Shown here piece after piece: positions 9,309 to 17,643 of a stretch of 64,000 nucleotides of DNA. The stretch comes from Acidobacteriota bacterium (GTDB taxonomy: Bacteria > Acidobacteriota > Thermoanaerobaculia > Multivoradales > JBCCEF01). Each line of letters opens with the position of its first letter. Position 1 is the first letter of the stretch. The stretch lies in the NCBI GenBank assembly GCA_039030395.1, contig JBCCEF010000003.1, positions 124,001 through 188,000 on the forward strand. The letters are read 5' to 3'. The position numbers were made by a program, and so were the translations under genes. A model generated the notes under the pieces. That model was given only the letters and a program-made list of their open reading frames with translations, had not been told where the DNA came from and did no database searches.

Positions 9309-9361
9309 GTGATTGGGTGGATGAAAACATTCGCGAAGCGAATCTTCATCCATCCCATCAC
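9309..9361. terminator. Long stem-loop between convergent genes
   Basis: The arm beginning GTGATTGGGTGGATGAA (9309) pairs almost completely with TTCATCCATCCCATCAC (9345-9361); the top closes with ATTCGC/GCGAAT around GAA. It sits between the antitoxin-like gene and the 3' end of the ABC permease gene, overlapping the last codons of the latter. It is best read as a bidirectional transcription end, though it lacks a long T-run. Confidence 0.55.
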
Positions 9362-10242
9362 TCCCCTCCATATTGAATCTCCATTCGATCGAATTTCAGG
9401 GTCGAAATCCACAGCAGAACCGCCGCCAGCGCCAGCAGTCCCGGGATGGCCACCCACGGCGAGGGCGCCTGGGCGAGGATGGCGAAGGGCAGGTCGACCA
9501 CCGGTACCGGGCAGAGGCCGTGGAGGTAGTGGTAGACGCTGATCTTCTTCAGGGCCACCGGCAGGATGGCGTTGATCGATTCCCAGGCGAGAACGCCGAA
9601 CATCGGCACGATGGGATTCTTCACGAACATGGCGAAGAGGAGGAACACCGCACCGTAGCCGATCGTGCCGAGGGCGATCACCAGCAGGTAGCGCAGCAGG
9701 TGACCGAAGCCCGGGCCGGCGAGGAAGAGCGTGCGCAGGGCGAAGCTCTGGCCGTCGATTCCACCTTCGGAGCTTCCCGGCGCGAACAGGTGGGGCGCGT
9801 AGGCGAGGGCGAAGGCGACCAACGTCGAGGTTGCGAACACCAGCGTGCCGGCGAACACTCCGGCGGCGTACTTGCCCAGCAGGATGGTGCGCCGCGGTAC
9901 CGGCGCCAAGAACAGGTGGTGCAAGGTGCGCTCGCGAACCTCCCGGCGGATCAGGCCGGTGAAGATCATCACGCAGCCGAAAAACAACACCATCGGCAGG
10001 ATGAAGCCCTGAAAGACCGCGGCGAAGACGGTGGTGGTGTCGGCGACGGCTCGCTCGGCGGGGAAAAGGAGGGAAACCACCAGGCGCAGCGCAAAGGGAA
10101 AGATCGGCAGCGCCGCGAGCAGCAGCAGGGCGAAAAAGCCGGGACCGAAGAAGATCCGCCGCAGCTCCATGCGAAAGACCGTCAGCCCCTGGCGGCGGTT
10201 GAGATTTTTGTCGGCTGCGGTGGTCCGCGGTTTGTCGCTCAT
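9358..10242 (-). CDS. ABC-2 type transporter permease
   Basis: 294 aa with about six hydrophobic segments. A cytoplasmic N-terminus (residues 1-30) precedes the first segment GPGFFALLLLAALPIF. The motif VRERTLHHLFLAPVPRRTILLGKYAAG after the second segment is typical of ABC-2 permeases (the cytoplasmic coupling helix with two basic residues). It is the last gene of a four-gene operon; its ATG overlaps the stop of the preceding ATPase (ATGA at 10239-10242). It presumably pairs with that ATPase as an exporter half. Substrate unknown. Confidence 0.85.
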   Translation of the reverse strand: MSDKPRTTAADKNLNRRQGLTVFRMELRRIFFGPGFFALLLLAALPIFPFALRLVVSLLFPAERAVADTTTVFAAVFQGFILPMVLFFGCVMIFTGLIRREVRERTLHHLFLAPVPRRTILLGKYAAGVFAGTLVFATSTLVAFALAYAPHLFAPGSSEGGIDGQSFALRTLFLAGPGFGHLLRYLLVIALGTIGYGAVFLLFAMFVKNPIVPMFGVLAWESINAILPVALKKISVYHYLHGLCPVPVVDLPFAILAQAPSPWVAIPGLLALAAVLLWISTLKFDRMEIQYGGE

Positions 10243-11180
10243 CGTCCACCTCCGGGACCGATCAGGTAATCATAGACGGCGGCGACATCGGAGTCCGCCG
10301 GCGCCACCCCCTCGATGGCGAAGTCTTCTTCCAGTACAGCGCGGTTGAGTTCCAGGTAGAGGCCGTCCGCGTCGCGGGTGCTGAGCAGCAGGCCGCCCTG
10401 ATCCGGGTGGATCTTCACTTCGACCAGGTGATCCTTCTCCAGCAGGCGCGCCGCCAGGCGGGACGGCCGGTCGCAGCGCACCAGCACCTGCAGGGGCTCG
10501 TCTTCGACCTCTTCGCGCACTCCCTCGATGGCGCCCTTGGCGACCACGTAGCCGCCGTCGAGCAACACCACGCGATCCGAGATCACATCCACTTCGTGCA
10601 GGATATGGCTGGAGATCACCACGTGCAGTCCCCGCTCCGCCTGGGCCTTGAAGAGTTCGATCATCTCCGCCCGCACCATCGGGTCGAGGCCGTTCAGAGG
10701 TTCGTCCAGAAGCAGCACCGCCGGCCGGTGGCAGATCGCCTGAGCGAGCTTGACCCGCTGGCGCATGCCCTTGCTGTAGCCGGCGATCTTGCGGTCCGCG
10801 GCGTGCACCAGGCCGACCTGCTCCAGCACTTCGCCGGTGCGCTGCCGGGCGGCGGCGCGATCGAGGCCGTGCAGGCCGAGGACGTTCTGGAGATGGCGCC
10901 GGGCGGTGGCGCCGCGCGGAAAACCATCGTACTGCGCCGCGTAGCCGACCAGCCGGAACAGCTCCTGCGGCTGGGAACGCGGGATGCCGAGCACCGAGAC
11001 GGTGCCGCGGGAAGGGTTCAGCAGGCCGGTCAAAAGGTTGAGCAGGGTGGACTTGCCGGAGCCGTTAGGGCCCACCAGGGAGGTGATTCCCGGTTCGATC
11101 GCCAGATGGACGTGGTTGACGCCGAGTACCTCGCCGTAGAACTTCGACACCCCGTCAAAACGCAGCAGCCGGTCGTTCAT
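10239..11180 (-). CDS. ABC transporter ATP-binding protein
   Basis: 313 aa from the ATG at 11180, chosen because it overlaps the stop of the upstream permease (ATGA); an in-frame start at 11228 would lie deep inside that gene. Walker A GPNGSGKST, Q-loop AAQYDGF, signature YSKGMRQR, Walker B VLLLDEPLNGLDP and the switch His in ISSHILHEV are all present. After residue ~220 a C-terminal regulatory extension (LLEKDHLVEVKIHPDQGGLL) is of the type found in exporters such as CcmA/NatA/DrrA relatives. It energises export by the downstream permease. Substrate unknown. Confidence 0.93.
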   Translation of the reverse strand: MNDRLLRFDGVSKFYGEVLGVNHVHLAIEPGITSLVGPNGSGKSTLLNLLTGLLNPSRGTVSVLGIPRSQPQELFRLVGYAAQYDGFPRGATARRHLQNVLGLHGLDRAAARQRTGEVLEQVGLVHAADRKIAGYSKGMRQRVKLAQAICHRPAVLLLDEPLNGLDPMVRAEMIELFKAQAERGLHVVISSHILHEVDVISDRVVLLDGGYVVAKGAIEGVREEVEDEPLQVLVRCDRPSRLAARLLEKDHLVEVKIHPDQGGLLLSTRDADGLYLELNRAVLEEDFAIEGVAPADSDVAAVYDYLIGPGGGR

Positions 11181-12043
11181 GACACCACCTCGTAGGCCCG
11201 CAGTTTGCGGTGGATCACCCACAGGCACAGCGCGCTGATCGCCGCCAGCGCCAGCCAGGCGGTGATCGCCGGCAGGTCACCGTCCGCCCGGGGGGTGGAG
11301 AAGAAAAGCGCCTCCCAGGCTCGCACGATGGACCACCGCAGGCTCAGCAGGCTGGCCCACTGGGTCTTGAAGATCTCGTTGGTGATGGCGGCCATGGCAT
11401 CGGACACGAAGAAGGTGGCGAAGATCGCCGCTCCGGCGGGAATCTTCCAGCGCAACCAGGCCGAAAAGGCCATCGACACCAGCGCGATCACCACCACCCA
11501 GACGATGCCGCCGAAGGCGATGGCGAAACCGGTCTTGAGCTGGCCGGCGGTGAACGGCCCCGGGTCCATGATGCCGTTCAAGAGCCACACCAGCCCGGCG
11601 GCCAGCCAGGTCACCGACGACAACAGCACCAGTAGGGTGGTGGCCTTGCCGAGGACGTAGTCGCCGCGGCTGAAGGGCCGGGCCAGATAGAGCGGCAGGG
11701 CGCCGTGGGCGAGGTCCGGCGCGATCAGGCCGGGACCGACGAAGGCCGCCAGGATCACCGCCAGGATGCCCTGGACCCGCATGAAGTAGAAGAAGAAGGT
11801 GTCATCGAGGGCGGGCATGTCGCCGAGGGCGATCTGGAAGGTCTGTAGCGCGGTGGGATTGTTGCGCAGAAAAGCGAAGATCAGGGCGGCCACCACCGGA
11901 CCGAAACAGAGGGCGAAAAAGCCGGTCAACAGGCGCGACGAGAAGATCGATCGCCAGGCGTAGCGGGCGAGAATCAGAAACCGCCAGCGGCGCGGGGTGA
12001 AGGGTCCCTCGAAGGGACGCATGGTGCGTTCGAAGACGGCCAT
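11177..12043 (-). CDS. ABC-2 type transporter permease
   Basis: 288 aa and about six membrane segments, first FARPLFGSRLL-type region followed by LLTGFFALCFGPVVAALIF. The cytoplasmic RPFSRGDYVLGKATTLLVLL is the ABC-2 coupling motif. It follows its likely partner ATPase by 3 bp and overlaps the next ATPase gene by 4 bp. It differs clearly in sequence from the other permease in the operon, so the two ATPase/permease pairs are not a recent duplication. The pair could form one heteromeric exporter or two homodimeric ones. Confidence 0.83.
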   Translation of the reverse strand: MAVFERTMRPFEGPFTPRRWRFLILARYAWRSIFSSRLLTGFFALCFGPVVAALIFAFLRNNPTALQTFQIALGDMPALDDTFFFYFMRVQGILAVILAAFVGPGLIAPDLAHGALPLYLARPFSRGDYVLGKATTLLVLLSSVTWLAAGLVWLLNGIMDPGPFTAGQLKTGFAIAFGGIVWVVVIALVSMAFSAWLRWKIPAGAAIFATFFVSDAMAAITNEIFKTQWASLLSLRWSIVRAWEALFFSTPRADGDLPAITAWLALAAISALCLWVIHRKLRAYEVVS

Positions 12044-12046
12044 GGG

Positions 12047-13039
12047 TTACTCGGCGCTCCCTTCCGGTGAGGTGGCGGCCGGCGGCGGGGCGAGGCGCGA
12101 AGGTTCGATCGCCGTCCCCTCCATCGCCGCCAAGAAGATCTCTTCCAGCGAGTCGCGTTTGTAGGTGAGGCGGCGGATCTGCACTTCCCGGTCCGCCGCC
12201 AGGCGGTAGAGATCGCGCACCGCCACGTCCTCCGGCAGCACCGCCTTGATGCGTCGCGGCCGCCGGCCGTTGCCGCTGACGGCGCACTCGATACCCAGCT
12301 CGCGAATCGCCGTCGTGAAGGCTTCCTCGGCACCCCGTACTTCCAGTTCGATGAAGCTGCGGTTGGACTGGCGCTCCTCGGCCAGGTCGCGGTAGACGGC
12401 GATCCGGCCGTCCTTCAAGACCAGCACTTCGTCGCAGCAGCGCTCGACGTCCCGCAGCAGGTGCGACGACAGGATGATGTGCGTATCGCCGCGCTCGCGG
12501 ATCTCGCGGATGTGCTCCAGCATGCGCTCCCGGGCCGGCGGGTCGAGGCCGGCGGTGGGCTCGTCGAGGAGCAGCAGTCGCGGGCCGTGGACGATCGCCT
12601 GGGCCAGCTTGGCGAGCTGCTTCATGCCCAGCGAGTAGCTCTCCATCGGGCGGTAGCGGGCCTCGCCGAGGCCGACGTAGAAGAGGGCCTCGTGGGCCCG
12701 TTCCAGCGCCTTGTCGGCGGGCAGCCCGGACAGCTCGCCCATCAAGCGAACGAAGCGCACCGCGGTCCTGCCGGAGATGAAGGCGTCGCGTTCCGGCATG
12801 AAGCCGGTCAGCTTGCGGATCGCCAGCGCGTCGCGGCTCACGTCGTGGCCGAAGATGCGGATGCCGCCGGCGCTCGGCGGGTAGAAGCCCAAGAGGGTGT
12901 TCAGAAGGGTGGTCTTGCCGGCGCCGTTCGGTCCCAAGAGGCCGATACAGCGGCCGCCCAGTTCGGCGCTCAGGCCCTTGAGGATGAGGTGCCGGCCGAG
13001 GGTGACCTCCAGGCCGTCGAGTTCGATGATCGTCGTCAT
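12047..13039 (-). CDS. ABC transporter ATP-binding protein
   Basis: 330 aa. Walker [11 protein letters not shown]-loop region GFMPERDAF, signature [10 protein letters not shown], Walker [14 protein letters not shown] and switch motif [14 protein letters not shown] are intact. The Q-loop reads PERD rather than the usual PQ/YLPQ, as in NatA/DRA-type exporters. Residues ~215-330 form a C-terminal extension that ends in a proline/alanine-rich tail. It is the first gene of the four-gene exporter operon; a probable promoter lies within the 152-bp gap that separates it from the FecR gene. Confidence 0.93.
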   Translation of the reverse strand: MTTIIELDGLEVTLGRHLILKGLSAELGGRCIGLLGPNGAGKTTLLNTLLGFYPPSAGGIRIFGHDVSRDALAIRKLTGFMPERDAFISGRTAVRFVRLMGELSGLPADKALERAHEALFYVGLGEARYRPMESYSLGMKQLAKLAQAIVHGPRLLLLDEPTAGLDPPARERMLEHIREIRERGDTHIILSSHLLRDVERCCDEVLVLKDGRIAVYRDLAEERQSNRSFIELEVRGAEEAFTTAIRELGIECAVSGNGRRPRRIKAVLPEDVAVRDLYRLAADREVQIRRLTYKRDSLEEIFLAAMEGTAIEPSRLAPPPAATSPEGSAE

Positions 13040-13116
13040 CGCGGATGCTCCGTGCTGCTGTCTGCCACCGGCCGATCTCTCATTTGTTCCCTCCGAGGGT
13101 CCCTACGCGGGAGCCC

Positions 13117-13161
13117 GAAACAAAGTTCCGGCCGGGCCCCTTGAAAGAGCGGCCCGGCCGG
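13117..13161 (-). terminator. Rho-independent terminator after the FecR gene
   Basis: On the minus strand an 11-bp perfect GC stem (CCGGCCGGGCC paired with GGCCCGGCCGG, loop of 12) is followed by AACTTTGTTTC. It lies 30 bp after the FecR gene stop and separates the sigma/FecR operon from the ABC operon. Confidence 0.75.
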
Positions 13162-13191
13162 TTTCCTGCCCGTTAGAGCGTCGTTGGCGAC

Positions 13192-15840
13192 CTAGCGGTA
13201 AGAACTGTCTTCGAAGAGGTCCGCCAACCCCCCAAGGCCGAGGAAGGTCTGTACTCCGAGGCCCATGGTGCCGCCCCAGTGGCTGCCGACCACCCGGATG
13301 CGGTCCTCCTCGCCGACGGCGTAGGCCAGCATCGGATGACTGTCGCGCGCCAACTGTTGGAAGGCACGCGCCTGGTCGCCGGTCAGTTGGCCCTCGCCGG
13401 TCAGGCGGCCGAGTTCTCCGACCACCGGAGCCACCACCGGACCGAGGTGCTGGTAGAAGATGCCCGACACGTCAGCGCTGCCTTCCGGCGGCAACAGGCC
13501 GAGGAAGGTCGCCGAGCCGGACAGGCTGGCGCCGGCGCGGGCCAGGTCGAAGGTGCGCTCTAGGGCACTGCGGTCCGGCCCGGCCACCAGGTAGCCGGCG
13601 GCGTAGGTGTAGTGGATGGCGAGCGGACCTTCGCCGACCACGCGATAGTAGGTGCGGCCGTTCGCTTCCTCTTGTTCGAGGGTCGGGCCGGTACCGCCGC
13701 GCTCGTCGGCGGTGCGCCGCACCAGCGTTTCGATGCCGCTCTGCAGGGCCACCGGGTCGTCCACCTCGACGATCAGCTTCCAGGCCGGGATCGGCAGGAT
13801 CGGGCCGTCGAGGGCGAAGGCCACTTCGCCGCCCAGGGCCGGCAGTAGATCGTTGCGCAGGTCGACGCCGACCTCGTCCTCGGCTCGGGTCAAGGCGTCG
13901 AGGTCGGCCTCGCCGGTCAGCAAGAGGTCTTCCAGCATCGCCGACGGCTCCTTGACGATCAGCGCTACCGCCAGGGAAGCGTCCGGCGAGATCAGGTCGA
14001 GGGAGCCCATCGGCGCCGGCGGAGCGAGCCAGGCCCACATGCCGCTGCGCGCTCCGGCGAAGGAGAGGTCCGCGCGGGTGACGGAGCGCTCAGCGCCGCT
14101 ATGATGTTCGACGACCGCGATGTCGAGCTGGTCGAGGGCGGTGAGGTCGTTGCGCTCGCCGTCGCTCTCCGCCATCAGAGAGGAGAGATCGCCGGCGAAG
14201 AGCCACTCCACGCCGTCCCGGTAGGCATCGAGAATCCGGCCCTCCAGGCGCGAGCCGGCGAAGGTTCGGCGCTGGCCCTCGATGGTCGCGACGCCGCGAT
14301 CGAGTGCCTCGAGGTCCGGCGAGACGAGGAACAGGCCGTCGCCGTACCAGGCCCACAGGCCGAGGTGGTCGCCCCCGGCGGGGGTGCCGATCACCGCCGG
14401 GTCGAAGGGCCGCAGCACCTCGTAGCCGGCCTCCTCGGCGAGCTGCCGGGCGACCTCGTCGAGATGCGCCTCGAAGCCGGCACCCACCACCTCGGCGGCC
14501 ATCAGAAGGGCGACAGCGCCGCCTTCGGTGTTCCGATCATTGGCCAGGGTGACGATCAGTTCGTCGCCGAGGAAGGAGCCGAAGTCGCGGATGGAGTCGA
14601 TCATGCGATCCATCTCGCCTTCACCCTCCGCCATGTGGCGGCTCCACCAGTCGGCGAGCACCGGGCTGTCCGTCAAGCGATCCTTGAGCACCGCATAGCT
14701 CTCGCTCAGGGACTCGCTGAAGTTGGGCAGGGCAAAATAGGCGGTGGTGCCGGCCGGCACCGTCTCCAGGAGACGACCGGCGCCGCGCGCCGGTAGATCC
14801 GGCACCCGCGCATCGATCTCGCTCTTCAAAGCCCGCAGCTCACCCATCATCGCCAGGTAGCGATCGACGTTGCGGCTCCAGGCGATCTGCTCTTCCACCG
14901 GCAGCGTCGCCAGGCCGTTGCGGGTGGTCACCTGGTCGCCCGGGCCGAGAACCGTCTCGCCCTTCTGCTGGGCGACCCGCACTTCCCCTTCGACCACCGC
15001 CACGCGGGAACCCATCAAGCCGTTGTCGACGGAGAAGACGGTGCCGGTGACGGATACCAGGCAGTCGTCCGTGGCGACGAACAAATGGCGCGGCCGCTGA
15101 TCCGCCGCTTCGACGATCAGCGAGCCGCGGCCCAAGTGGACGGTGGTGCCGCGCCAACCGTTACGCACCGTCACCTGGGTGCGCTCGCCGAGTTCGAGGG
15201 TCGAGCCGTCGTCGAGGCGCAGTAGGGCGGTGGAATCCCGCCCGGTCCGCACCGCCTCGCCGGGCTTGAAATGCGCTCCCGCCGCGAGGGTGCCGCCGGC
15301 GCCGTCGTCGAGGCGCTGGAGGTTGCCGTCCAAGGCGGCAACGGTCACCGGCGCGGCGCCGAGCCAGCCGGAGGCGGCCATGAAGGCGAACAGGCCGACG
15401 GCCACGACGGCGACGGCCGCCACCGCCAGCCAGCGGCTGGTGCGGGAAGGCGACTTCGCCAAGGTGGCGGCCGCTGGGATGGCCTCTTCCGTCGAGCGAG
15501 AGCGCGCCGCCGTCAGGGCACGTCGGCAGGGGACGCACTCACGGCTGTGGTCTTCGAGCAACATCGAGCGCTCCGGCGACAGGTCGCCGGCCAGGTACTC
15601 GGGGATCAAGCTCTGGTAGCCGGAGCAGCCGACGATCGAGCCATCGGTTTCGGCGGCGCTGACGGCGGTCGGCTTCCGCGCCTCTTCGGCGAGGCGGGCC
15701 CACACCCGGTCCGCCGCCTGGCGAAGGGTCTGCGGGTCGATCGACTGTTGGCGGGCCGCTCGGACCGCACCGTCGAGAGGAGCCTCTAGCTCGTGCAGGG
15801 AATCAGCGTTCTGGCCCGTATTTTCTTGTTTCGTGGTCAT
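13192..15840 (-). CDS. Zinc-finger anti-sigma/FecR membrane protein with large DUF3352-like C-terminal region
   Basis: 882 aa. Residues 1-60 are an N-terminal helical part. At 98-105 a ZAS anti-sigma zinc motif reads H-x3-C-x2-C (HSRECVPC). One membrane segment follows (about 135-158, [20 protein letters not shown]). A FecR domain occupies about 165-290 ([19 protein letters not shown], then [11 protein letters not shown] and [13 protein letters not shown]). The remaining ~580 residues contain [20 protein letters not shown], which resembles the poorly characterised DUF3352 family. Its start overlaps the sigma gene stop by 4 bp. It probably holds the sigma factor at the membrane and releases it on an envelope signal. 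The size is far above the usual FecR protein (~320 aa). Confidence 0.8.
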   Translation of the reverse strand: MTTKQENTGQNADSLHELEAPLDGAVRAARQQSIDPQTLRQAADRVWARLAEEARKPTAVSAAETDGSIVGCSGYQSLIPEYLAGDLSPERSMLLEDHSRECVPCRRALTAARSRSTEEAIPAAATLAKSPSRTSRWLAVAAVAVVAVGLFAFMAASGWLGAAPVTVAALDGNLQRLDDGAGGTLAAGAHFKPGEAVRTGRDSTALLRLDDGSTLELGERTQVTVRNGWRGTTVHLGRGSLIVEAADQRPRHLFVATDDCLVSVTGTVFSVDNGLMGSRVAVVEGEVRVAQQKGETVLGPGDQVTTRNGLATLPVEEQIAWSRNVDRYLAMMGELRALKSEIDARVPDLPARGAGRLLETVPAGTTAYFALPNFSESLSESYAVLKDRLTDSPVLADWWSRHMAEGEGEMDRMIDSIRDFGSFLGDELIVTLANDRNTEGGAVALLMAAEVVGAGFEAHLDEVARQLAEEAGYEVLRPFDPAVIGTPAGGDHLGLWAWYGDGLFLVSPDLEALDRGVATIEGQRRTFAGSRLEGRILDAYRDGVEWLFAGDLSSLMAESDGERNDLTALDQLDIAVVEHHSGAERSVTRADLSFAGARSGMWAWLAPPAPMGSLDLISPDASLAVALIVKEPSAMLEDLLLTGEADLDALTRAEDEVGVDLRNDLLPALGGEVAFALDGPILPIPAWKLIVEVDDPVALQSGIETLVRRTADERGGTGPTLEQEEANGRTYYRVVGEGPLAIHYTYAAGYLVAGPDRSALERTFDLARAGASLSGSATFLGLLPPEGSADVSGIFYQHLGPVVAPVVGELGRLTGEGQLTGDQARAFQQLARDSHPMLAYAVGEEDRIRVVGSHWGGTMGLGVQTFLGLGGLADLFEDSSYR

Positions 15841-16466
15841 TGGCCCCTCTCCTGTCCTTCAGTCAAAGATCGTGCGTCGAGGCTCGCGAGCTCATCCCGC
15901 AGGCGACCGCGTGAGCGGTGCAGGCTGACGGCCACTGCCGTCGGCGTCATGTCGAGGTGCTCGGCGATCTCGTGATTCGGTAGGTTTTCGAAATAGCGCA
16001 GGGCGAAGATCTCCGCCGCCGACGGCCGCAGGCGGCCCATAGCGGAGCGCAGAGCCTGGCGCAGGTGTTCGCGTTCGGGGCCGGCATCCGGCCGCGGCGC
16101 CTTCGGGTCCTCTACCGCTTCGGCGAGGTCCGCCACGTCGGCGGTGAGCCGCTGACGCTTCTTGTGGCGCAGCAAATCGACGGCCGCGTGGACCGCCGCC
16201 CGGTGCAGGTACGGTCCGGCATCGCCGGTCAATCCGTGTTGCTCACGGCGCAGCAGGCGCATGAACACCGTCTGGAGCACGTCCTCGGCGTCCATCGCGT
16301 TGCCGGTGACCCGGTAGGCGGCGCGGAACACCAAGTCGTGGTTCTTGGCATATAGATCTTCTAGAGGTTTCCCACCGATCGGTGGAAAGGCTCCGAGGGA
16401 TTCATCTGGGGTGTTGGCTTGGGTTGCGGACTGCAATCGTCCCTCCTTCCGTTGGTCTTCGCCCAT
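15837..16466 (-). CDS. ECF-family RNA polymerase sigma factor
   Basis: 209 aa with both ECF regions. Sigma-2 is AKNHDLVFRAAYRVTGNAMDAEDVLQTVF (two parts shown together span residues ~38-70). Sigma-4 contains LRPSAAEIFALRYFENLPNHEIAEHL and MTPTAVAVSLHRSRGRLRDEL. The linker holds many charged residues. It directs RNA polymerase to a small regulon and usually autoregulates its own operon. The partner is the coupled zinc-finger/FecR protein. An in-frame start further in is possible because the first ~35 residues are not conserved-looking. Confidence 0.92.
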   Translation of the reverse strand: MGEDQRKEGRLQSATQANTPDESLGAFPPIGGKPLEDLYAKNHDLVFRAAYRVTGNAMDAEDVLQTVFMRLLRREQHGLTGDAGPYLHRAAVHAAVDLLRHKKRQRLTADVADLAEAVEDPKAPRPDAGPEREHLRQALRSAMGRLRPSAAEIFALRYFENLPNHEIAEHLDMTPTAVAVSLHRSRGRLRDELASLDARSLTEGQERGQ

Positions 16467-16509
16467 CCCTACGCTCCGCGGGCGAAGTCCTTACAGAAGA
16501 GGGGAACGA

Positions 16510-17493
16510 TCAAGCCCTGACCGAGATCAGAAAGTCTGCCAGCAGCTCGTTCACCACTTCCGGCTGATCGAGCATCGGCCAGTGGCTGGTGTCCGCCAAG
16601 TGGACGGACGGCAGGTCCGGCAGGAGTTGGTGCAGGCTGATCGGAAGCTGGTTGACGTCCGTCGCCAGGATCTTGCGGGGCCCCTCGTATTTCGCCAGCA
16701 GTTTCGCCGCCGGCAGAGCGCTGGCCGAGGCGAGGGAGGGGGTGATGGCGTCCCCTTCAACGTCTTCGAGAGTCTGGAGCACCTGCTGCCTCACCGCTTC
16801 GTCCGCTCCGGCGAGGATCTGGCGGAAGTGCCAGTGGAGTTCGCCCGCCGGGTCTCGCTCGAAAACTCTGAGGTACTGGTCGATCTCGTCCCGCGGCACC
16901 TCGGACTGGTCGCCGTTCGGGTCGACCAGGAACAGCCCGGCCACCCGCTCCGGCTGCTCCGCCGCCAGGGCGATGGTCACCAAGGCGCCGAGACTGTGGC
17001 CGACGAGGACGAAGGAGTCGAGGCCGAGCTGGTCGGCGACGGCGAGGACGTCCGTCGCGTAGTCGGCGAGGGCATAGGCGCCTTCTTCCGACGGTTCCGA
17101 GTGGCCGTGGCCGCGCAGGTCGACGGCCACCGCCCGTTGGGCGCCGCGCAGGGCTTCGAGCTGCGCGCTCCACTGCGCCGCCGTGCCGCCGAGGCCGTGG
17201 ACGAAGATCACCGGTGGGGAGCCGGCACCGCCATCGTAAGCGGCCAGGTTGCCGACAGCGCCGGCGATGGGCACCTTGGCGGAGGGGAAGCGTTGCAGCC
17301 GGCGGGGATCGGGCTCGTCGTCGAGCAAGTCCTGCCAGTCGGCCATCGGGTGGATCTTGCGGCTCGAAAGCACCACCGCCGTCAGCCCGAGGGCCGACAG
17401 GCCGAGGAGCGTCCACAGAGGCCGCTTGGACCAGCGCGACTTCCCGGTCCTCGGCCTGCGTTTCGGCGATTTCTTGGGCTGATCCTTGGCCAT
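16510..17493 (-). CDS. Alpha/beta hydrolase, membrane-anchored
   Basis: 327 aa from the ATG at 17493. The frame stays open upstream only because it passes through a 14-bp tandem repeat, so longer starts were not used. A basic N-terminus (KKSPKRRPRTGKSRWSKR) precedes a membrane segment (LWTLLGLSALGLTAVVL), then the alpha/beta hydrolase core. The oxyanion motif is FVHGLGGTAAQW, the nucleophile elbow VLVGHSLGALVTI (Ser), a candidate acid FLVDPNGD, and the catalytic His TSHWPMLDQPEVV. The substrate is unknown; haloperoxidase/esterase-like enzymes share this layout. Expected at the inner membrane with the domain outside. Confidence 0.85.
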   Translation of the reverse strand: MAKDQPKKSPKRRPRTGKSRWSKRPLWTLLGLSALGLTAVVLSSRKIHPMADWQDLLDDEPDPRRLQRFPSAKVPIAGAVGNLAAYDGGAGSPPVIFVHGLGGTAAQWSAQLEALRGAQRAVAVDLRGHGHSEPSEEGAYALADYATDVLAVADQLGLDSFVLVGHSLGALVTIALAAEQPERVAGLFLVDPNGDQSEVPRDEIDQYLRVFERDPAGELHWHFRQILAGADEAVRQQVLQTLEDVEGDAITPSLASASALPAAKLLAKYEGPRKILATDVNQLPISLHQLLPDLPSVHLADTSHWPMLDQPEVVNELLADFLISVRA

Positions 17494-17511
17494 GTCGTGG
17501 TTCCTGGGGGA

Positions 17512-17581
17512 CCGGTGGTCCGCATCCGGTGGTCCGCATCCGGTGATCCGCATCCGGTGATCCGCATCCGGTGGTCCGCAT
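17512..17581. repeat. 14-bp tandem repeat, five copies
   Basis: Five end-to-end units of CCGGTGGTCCGCAT, two of them with GATC in place of GGTC (units 3 and 4). Degenerate partial units continue to about 17614. The array sits directly upstream of the hydrolase gene and downstream of the tricorn gene stop (both minus). Because 14 is not a multiple of 3, it opens frames in all three phases and produces spurious N-terminal extensions. Confidence 0.9.
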
Positions 17582-17643
17582 CCGGTGGCCGTTCACCGGC
17601 CACCGGTCCGCATGATTCTTCCGCGCTCGCGCCGAGGAATCAA

